DNA of 11,006 nt, taken from CALZFJ01 sp051878575 (GTDB taxonomy: Bacteria; Bacteroidota; Bacteroidia; Bacteroidales; Muribaculaceae). The stretch is from the NCBI GenBank assembly GCA_051878575.1, contig JBJEKJ010000045.1, positions 1-11,006 of the forward strand, in the 5' to 3' direction. Under the pieces are notes generated by a model. It was not told the DNA's origin, ran no database searches, and worked only from the letters and a program-made list of their open reading frames with translations. Below are positions 7,421 through 11,006 of the stretch, piece after piece (the first letter of the stretch is position 1; every line of letters starts with the position of its first letter). The translations under genes were made by a program, and so were the position numbers.

Positions 7421-8356
7421 CTACATAGAGTCGGAATTGTGCTCTTTGCGATGAATCTTTATGTCGATAGGCGTATAGCTCATTTTCGGGTCCTTTATGC
7501 GGACTTTGGCGAGCCAATCCTGAAACTTGTCGTTCCTCAGCGAGCGTGGAAGCTCCACCGATTGCTCTGCAAGACCGAGCACGGATCCATCCTTTCTCTC
7601 CGAGCTGAAGTCTTGCGGATGTGCAAAGGCATTTGGCGAGAAAACCACGCAGATGCTGTTCCACTCGATGTCGGAGACGGCAGTAAGCTCGATTTCATCG
7701 ATTCCCCTTGTCGTTTCGTTGTCGTTGAGGTGCTTCTTCGAGAAGAATACATAGTCCTTGTTGGCCTCAATGCGGTAGGAGCCGGAGTGGCTGGCGGAGT
7801 AGGGCAGCAAGCGGTACACCACCTCATCCTCGCCGAGGTTGTATATTACGAGATGACCGTCGACAGGAGACTTGAAGTATAGAAACATCTGGTCGCCCGA
7901 GTTGAACTCATCGTCCTCGAATTTCAAGTCGGTGCCGTTGCGCAGCAGGTGTGACTCCACCTCCACTGCCTGCGATATTATCTCGCGCGCCTGGAACCAC
8001 ACTTTCACCTTCAGATATTGCTTGTGGGTCGAGGGGTCGATCATTGGAGTTATTTCCGGCGGGCGGTTGTCCTTTATCCACTCTCCCTTCACCTCATTGA
8101 TGCCCACCATGAAGTGCGACACCTTGCTGTCGTTGAGCGTGGTGGTGCTTCGGCTTGCCACCGTGGTTCCAAATTCGCGGGCCAATGCGTTGATTTTAGC
8201 CTGTTGCACGGCCTTTGCCTTTGCCACGGTGCGGCTCTCGTCGTCGGGCTGCTGATAGACGTATTCGCCTTCAAGATCTTTCACTTTCTGAGCCGCGAGA
8301 TTGCCTGCCGATATAGCCGCCACACATGCTGCGATGAGAAATGTCTTTAATCTCAT
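7421..8356 (-). CDS. Secreted DUF4384-domain protein
   Basis: A 311-residue protein with an N-terminal signal peptide (MRLKTFLIAACVAAISAG, likely cut near A22/Q23), so expected in the periplasm. IAAC at 8-11 looks like a lipobox but sits too early in the hydrophobic core to be convincing. Residues about 40-130 form an Ala-rich segment (AKAKAVQQAKINALAREFG) followed by strands, similar in outline to LPP20/FlgT-N type envelope proteins that process their own name-giving residues as many A-x-x-A heptads; this part is tentative. Residues about 153-240 match the DUF4384 pattern (GDQMFLYFKSPVDGHLVIYNL, then LLPY and a strand ending in CVVFSPNAF). DUF4384 is commonly found with caspase or kinase domains, and here a caspase-like protein is encoded 42 nt upstream on the same strand, so both are probably one operon. 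No enzymatic residues are evident; a binding or sensing role is an inference. Confidence 0.85.
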   Translation of the reverse strand: MRLKTFLIAACVAAISAGNLAAQKVKDLEGEYVYQQPDDESRTVAKAKAVQQAKINALAREFGTTVASRSTTTLNDSKVSHFMVGINEVKGEWIKDNRPPEITPMIDPSTHKQYLKVKVWFQAREIISQAVEVESHLLRNGTDLKFEDDEFNSGDQMFLYFKSPVDGHLVIYNLGEDEVVYRLLPYSASHSGSYRIEANKDYVFFSKKHLNDNETTRGIDEIELTAVSDIEWNSICVVFSPNAFAHPQDFSSERKDGSVLGLAEQSVELPRSLRNDKFQDWLAKVRIKDPKMSYTPIDIKIHRKEHNSDSM

Positions 8357-8398
8357 AATATCACGTTAGGGTTTGTTGTAGATTTATATATGTACTGA

Positions 8399-10915
8399 TT
8401 ATTTCAAAGTCATAGTCTGCCAAGAGAGCGACATCGAGGGCGCATACTCCACGTTGGGAATCTGCTTGCGCTTCTTGTCGTGGAGCGACTGGCGGCGCAC
8501 ATTGCTCTGCACATACTCGAACAGCTCTCCAAGAGGCGCGTTGCCCTGAGTCTCCTTCAGCTTTTTCAGCAAGAAGTAGGTGAACATTCCGTGGCGTTGG
8601 TCATTGTAGTGGAAAGCAATCTCGTCGCCCGAGCAAGCCGTCATCACCACCATGTTCTCGCGCGGCTCATTGGCTTTAGGCTTTATTGCCGTGCCACGAG
8701 CCTCGGCGAGCATGTTGCCCGATTTTGACGCTCCGCTGAAGCAGCAGTCGAGGAACACGTTCACTGAGCGCACATTCGTCGCTGCGAGGCTGTCGTAGAG
8801 CTTGTCGAGCTTTATGGTTCCTATCATTGTCAGCGGCGAGCCGTCAACGGCAAGCATGAATGCCTCCTGAGTCTCTATGTTTGGCACTCCGTGTCCCGAA
8901 TAATACACGATTATGTGAGCCGAGTCGGCGTATTCCCGCGTCAGTTCGCAGAAAGTGCGAATCTCGCTCTCCATCTCCAAGTAGCTTGCGTCGTTGATGT
9001 GGAATATGTTCTTTTTGGGAATTCCGAGCACCTGTCGGCAATAGTTGGCCATCGACTTTCCGTCGGCGAGGGCATAATTCACCTTGTCGACGAATCGGTA
9101 GTTCTCGTTGCTGATAATAAGCGCGAATGTAAACTCGTTATTGTCGGTCGTGACAGGCAGGTCGACGTCGATGTCGGATTTGCGGTTTGGATCGCCCACC
9201 TCGATGGTCGTCTTGTCGATAATCTGCCCCGATTGCTTCTTGTTGTTGTCGAGTCCGGCAAGCAGGTCGCCGGTGAGAATCGACACCGGATTGGAGACTT
9301 TGATGTCCACATCCTCATATTTCAGCTTTTGGTTGATGTCGTATTTATATGAGGTTCCCGACTGCGACACGAAAGTGAGTCCGGCGAGAATCAGCGAGTC
9401 GCCCGCAATGTCGAATTTGGGCTCCGAAGGGCGCACGCGGTTGTTCACCCAGTCGTCCTGGAACTTCTGCGCCTGCTCGTCGGCCAGTGGCACGTGCACC
9501 AACATGTTGCCGAGGTTGTATTTTATGAGATATACCTCGTGGTCGGCGTCGTATCCGCCGATGGTGATGTTGTTCACTTGCATCGTCCCGCTGTATTGGC
9601 GTATGTAGTCGGCCTTGGCGTCTTGAAGCAGGCTTTTCTTTTTGGCCTCCAGCATCTCGCCGCTCGTTCGCTCCTCATATTCGGCCTTTTTCTCGAAAGC
9701 TCCTTTCTGCATCCAAGCCCTCAGTTTGTCGTCGAGATATGTGCTGAGGAATTGAGAGAACACCGGCACGCCGCTCGAGGTGATTTTGCCGCTGCCCGCC
9801 GCTGCCGCCGATTGCTCGGCAAGCAGCTTGCCCGAGCGCTTCTCGTCGAGCTGCCGGCCTATTCGCTGCGCCACCTGCCGTGCCTCGTCGGTTCGGCCGA
9901 GCATAAGGTAGGTGTCGATTAGTCCGTCGAGATAGGCTTTCTCCGGCTTTTGGTTGTTCACTATTACGAAAAGTTTCACAGCATTCTCAAGATAAGGAAT
10001 CAGCGATGGGTCGGGCCTCCCGTCGGATGTCGTCTTGCCGTTGTTCATCTCCATCACCACATAGTTGTAGCTGCTGCGGGCAAGCATCTTGGCGTAGTCG
10101 AAGCTGTTGGGGTTGTTGGAGTATAGCGCCTCGCTGATTTTAAGGCTTGTGAAGTAGTCGCCCTTGATTTCGGCGATTCCGGCACGCAGCGCGTAGAGTT
10201 CGGTGGGGTTAGGCTTCGTAGCCTCGTAGGCAGGCAGGTAAAGCTCGGCCTGTGCGGCATTGCGCGTCTTGATGTGATAGCGAATTATGTCGTGGAGCAG
10301 ATTGGGGTCAGAGGGATACTTCTGCACACCTCTCATAAGGGTTAGAATCTGGTTCTCGTCGTCGAGCATATATCCGTAGGCCCTGCTGAGGTAAATGAGC
10401 GAGGTGCGCTCGTTCTTCAGCTCATGAGTCTCAAGATACTCCTTAAGGAAAAATATCGCTCCCTCAAAGTCCTGTGCGTTGAATTTGTTTGACGCCACAT
10501 AGTAGAGTAGCGACGGGTAGTGCTCGGAGATGGAAAACAGCTCGTTCTTGAATGCCTCGAGCTTTGGAACCATGATGTATTTCTCAATCAGGCTCACGCC
10601 TTTTGCGTGGTTGTTGTGTTGGGAGAAGTACACGCCTCCGAATTGGAGCTGCGGATGCATGATGCGCAGTCTGTCCTTCGCCGCCACATAGTCGTCGACG
10701 GCTATATCGGGCGTTTTTATCAATTCCATATAAAGGCGGCAGCACTCGTTGAGCATTGAATACTCATAGTCCTTGCCCGCATCGCCCTGCGAAGCGATGG
10801 TATAGGCGGTGTAGATGCTGTCGGCATCTTCCTTGATGCCTGCGCTTGCGCTGCCTGCCACAGCGAGCAGCATAGCTATGATAAATGAAATTCTTCTTAC
10901 GCTGTACATCGTCAT
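8399..10915 (-). CDS. Secreted TPR protein with C-terminal caspase-like (peptidase C14) domain
   Basis: An 838-residue protein in three parts after a signal peptide (RRISFIIAMLLAVAGSASA, cut near A25/G26). Residues about 50-360 are helical with TPR-like repeats (for example YYVASNKFNAQDFEGAIFFL). Residues about 380-585 contain a charged helix and a mainly beta region. Residues about 595-830 form the caspase-haemoglobinase fold: FALIISNENY opens the core sheet, H675 sits in YYSGHG and C725 in LDCCFSG, giving an intact catalytic dyad. D723, two residues before the Cys, matches the acidic S1-pocket residue of metacaspases, so cleavage after Lys or Arg is plausible but unproven. The protein should be periplasmic. 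It precedes the DUF4384 gene by 42 nt. ATG 10913-10915 and ATG 10907-10909 are alternative starts two codons apart. Upstream, only a weak -7-like CAAATAAG (10953-10960 on the + strand) is visible. Substrate and pathway are unknown. Confidence 0.9.
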   Translation of the reverse strand: MTMYSVRRISFIIAMLLAVAGSASAGIKEDADSIYTAYTIASQGDAGKDYEYSMLNECCRLYMELIKTPDIAVDDYVAAKDRLRIMHPQLQFGGVYFSQHNNHAKGVSLIEKYIMVPKLEAFKNELFSISEHYPSLLYYVASNKFNAQDFEGAIFFLKEYLETHELKNERTSLIYLSRAYGYMLDDENQILTLMRGVQKYPSDPNLLHDIIRYHIKTRNAAQAELYLPAYEATKPNPTELYALRAGIAEIKGDYFTSLKISEALYSNNPNSFDYAKMLARSSYNYVVMEMNNGKTTSDGRPDPSLIPYLENAVKLFVIVNNQKPEKAYLDGLIDTYLMLGRTDEARQVAQRIGRQLDEKRSGKLLAEQSAAAAGSGKITSSGVPVFSQFLSTYLDDKLRAWMQKGAFEKKAEYEERTSGEMLEAKKKSLLQDAKADYIRQYSGTMQVNNITIGGYDADHEVYLIKYNLGNMLVHVPLADEQAQKFQDDWVNNRVRPSEPKFDIAGDSLILAGLTFVSQSGTSYKYDINQKLKYEDVDIKVSNPVSILTGDLLAGLDNNKKQSGQIIDKTTIEVGDPNRKSDIDVDLPVTTDNNEFTFALIISNENYRFVDKVNYALADGKSMANYCRQVLGIPKKNIFHINDASYLEMESEIRTFCELTREYADSAHIIVYYSGHGVPNIETQEAFMLAVDGSPLTMIGTIKLDKLYDSLAATNVRSVNVFLDCCFSGASKSGNMLAEARGTAIKPKANEPRENMVVMTACSGDEIAFHYNDQRHGMFTYFLLKKLKETQGNAPLGELFEYVQSNVRRQSLHDKKRKQIPNVEYAPSMSLSWQTMTLK

Positions 10916-10961
10916 TACTGTTATTTTTCTTTTAAGGTGCGGCTGTTGCGCACAAATAAGC

Positions 10962-11006
10962 CGATAGGGCGTCGCACGCCGTGGTGATGGTGTGCGACGC
11001 CCATCG
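10962..11006. other. GC-rich stem-loop at the right edge (terminator or repeat element)
   Basis: GGGCGTCGCAC (10967-10977) pairs perfectly with GTGCGACGCCC (10992-11002). In + strand RNA the stem extends inward by G10978-U10991, C10979-G10990 and C10980-G10989, leaving an 8-nt loop, and outward by CGAT (10962-10965) with ATCG (11003-11006) around one bulged A (10966). Pairing reaches the last base of the window, so the element may be longer. It lies 46 nt upstream of the caspase start. It could be a terminator for a neighbouring gene off the edge, a leader hairpin of the caspase operon, or a REP-like repeat. No T-run follows it on the - strand; the + strand continuation is not visible. Confidence 0.6.

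Noticed and set aside
7419..7430. CTCTACATAGAG inverted repeat at the DUF4384 stop, considered as a terminator
   Set aside because: The stem has four pairs with a four-base loop, weak flanking pairing and no adjacent T-run on either strand.
7391..8350. Open frames on the + strand across the DUF4384 gene (7391-7882, 8018-8350)
   Set aside because: The - strand frame has a signal peptide and a DUF4384 domain; the + strand products show no domain and are shadows.
9494..9922. 142-codon + strand frame within the caspase-like gene
   Set aside because: It is antisense to a well-supported protein, without a promoter or recognisable domain.
8399..10915. Caspase gene as part of a CBASS, Avs or type III CRISPR (gRAMP-like) defence system
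   Set aside because: The protein carries a signal peptide and TPRs, and no nucleotidyltransferase, STAND ATPase or Cas gene lies beside it in the window. A cytoplasmic defence role is therefore not supported.

Overview
The window looks like a chromosomal piece of a gut-type Bacteroidales bacterium, possibly Muribaculaceae. The inference rests on gene content (a capsule or exopolysaccharide locus with an FrhB-like protein beside a pyruvyl transferase, and a secreted caspase/DUF4384 pair), on two promoters of the Bacteroidetes type (TTTG/TTG, about 19-20 nt, TAnnTTTG), and on the absence of clear Shine-Dalgarno sites. No taxonomic marker gene is present, so the family-level call is tentative.

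Positions 1-7330 (+ strand) hold the right-hand part of a surface-glycan locus. In order: a Wzx-type flippase whose first codons lie off the left edge; a 2x[4Fe-4S] FrhB/F420-dehydrogenase-beta-like flavoprotein that overlaps it; a predicted beta-helix protein of unknown function; a polysaccharide pyruvyl transferase; a family 2 glycosyltransferase that overlaps the previous gene by ATGA; and a GT4/DUF1972 glycosyltransferase. Two promoter-like sequences, at 3874-3905 and 6170-6200, would split the run into three transcription units: flippase/FrhB/beta-helix, pyruvyl transferase/GT2, and GT4. The likely shared task is to build a repeat unit on a lipid carrier (the two transferases), decorate it (the pyruvyl transferase and perhaps the redox protein) and flip it to the periplasm (Wzx). 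No polymerase, initiating sugar-phosphate transferase, chain-length regulator or export channel is in view, so the locus continues to the left.

Positions 7331-7420 form a short junction between convergent genes and carry a degenerate CTCTNA hexamer array. Positions 7421-10915 (- strand) hold an apparent two-gene operon: a secreted TPR protein with a C-terminal caspase-like (C14) domain and intact His/Cys dyad, then, after 42 nt, a secreted DUF4384 protein. Its function is unknown and nothing in the sequence ties it to the glycan genes except proximity. The right edge, 10962-11006, holds a strong GC-rich stem-loop. I saw no tRNA, rRNA, CRISPR array, insertion sequence or obvious pseudogene, and no gene-free stretch longer than about 150 nt.
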